Below the pieces are notes generated by a model. The model saw only the letters and a list, made by a program, of their open reading frames with translations. It was not told the DNA's origin and made no database searches. From assembly GCF_003610355.1 (NCBI RefSeq), contig NZ_RAPY01000008.1, forward strand, positions 248,001-312,000: a DNA stretch of 64,000 bases, in the 5' to 3' direction. The DNA is from Sphingobacterium detergens (GTDB lineage Bacteria > Bacteroidota > Bacteroidia > Sphingobacteriales > Sphingobacteriaceae). Each line of letters begins with the position of its first letter. Within the stretch, counting starts at the first letter, position 1. Shown here one piece after another: positions 63,683-64,000 of the stretch. A program made the position numbers and the translations under genes.

Positions 63683-64000
63683 AAACAACGCGCTTGCATT
63701 TATGCACTTGAATCTAAAAGTAAAAAATTAGGAATTTAACTTTAATCCAAGCATCGATATATTAATCCCAAATTAGACATAAAACCCTAGCCAAAATAAT
63801 TAAAATCATTAAAACAGCGATTAAAATCCTCACTTGTCCTTAAAAAAAAAACCAAAAATCTAGTCATTTTTCAATAACTGATTCTCAAGTTACCATTTCA
63901 GGACGAATATATATACCATCAGTACCGCTAAACCTAATGGATAATAACACGATTAGATGCTCGCCATGGAATCAATGAACTGATAAGTATTACTGTGGCA
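63683..64000. other. Right end of the window, no gene seen
   Basis: About 320 AT-rich bases with many stops in all frames and poly-A tracts. Nothing supported. Confidence 0.5.

Overview
The window looks like a chromosomal segment of a Bacteroidota bacterium close to Sphingobacterium (family Sphingobacteriaceae). The support is AT-rich DNA (roughly 40% GC), -7 promoter boxes of the Bacteroidota form TAnnTTTG, few Shine-Dalgarno sites, and lineage-typical genes: a TamB/TamL pair, DUF1080 proteins, PF13568-type outer-membrane barrels, LtaS-like sulfatases and a CRY-DASH. The genus is inferred from overall gene character; no search was possible.

Layout. 1-2.6 kb: start of a small heat-shock protein, an AAA ATPase, folB and a secreted DUF1080 protein. 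2.7-9.3 kb: a secreted DPP4-like peptidase, then a coupled minus-strand pair (M28 peptidase and a NodB-like protein) and asnB. 9.5-16.2 kb: a Crp/Fnr regulator, a VOC protein, HopJ, a UbiD-family decarboxylase, a Rossmann-fold protein and CRY-DASH. 16.3-20.5 kb: sucA-sucB (2-oxoglutarate dehydrogenase E1 and E2), closed by a long terminator. 20.5-22.6 kb: a small accessory patch with a broken gene end, four 24-bp tandem repeats and a Fic protein with an AbiEi-like N-terminus. 22.9-27.8 kb: a membrane protein facing two tandem LtaS-like sulfatases. 28-31.7 kb: valS, a DUF4342 protein and a DoxX protein.

32-39.6 kb: tamB and tamL, overlapping, for outer-membrane assembly. 40-46.6 kb: mdh, a retropepsin-like protease, an MFS exporter, a transaldolase-like fructose-6-phosphate aldolase, a Fur-family regulator and RNase R. 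46.7-47.8 kb: a small lipoprotein and a GC-richer gap holding what looks like a gene with an in-frame stop. 47.8-51.5 kb: the str cluster rpsL-rpsG-fusA-rpsJ, ending in a terminator rather than continuing into the S10 cluster. 51.5-56.6 kb: two paralogous beta-barrel proteins flanking an unknown 525-residue lipoprotein and an AI-2E family permease. 57-58 kb: tRNA-Cys, an unlisted 56-residue protein and cutC. 58.3-64 kb: poorly characterised genes, including an Smr-domain protein, a second DUF1080 protein and a leucine-rich-repeat protein, plus a 1.2-kb gap with palindromic, operator-like repeats.

Most of the window is housekeeping. The parts least explained by known families are the Fic patch, the two gene relics, the palindrome-rich gap near 59.5-60.1 kb and the 525-residue lipoprotein locus. 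I did not find a convincing multi-gene novel system, CRISPR array, prophage or intact insertion sequence.
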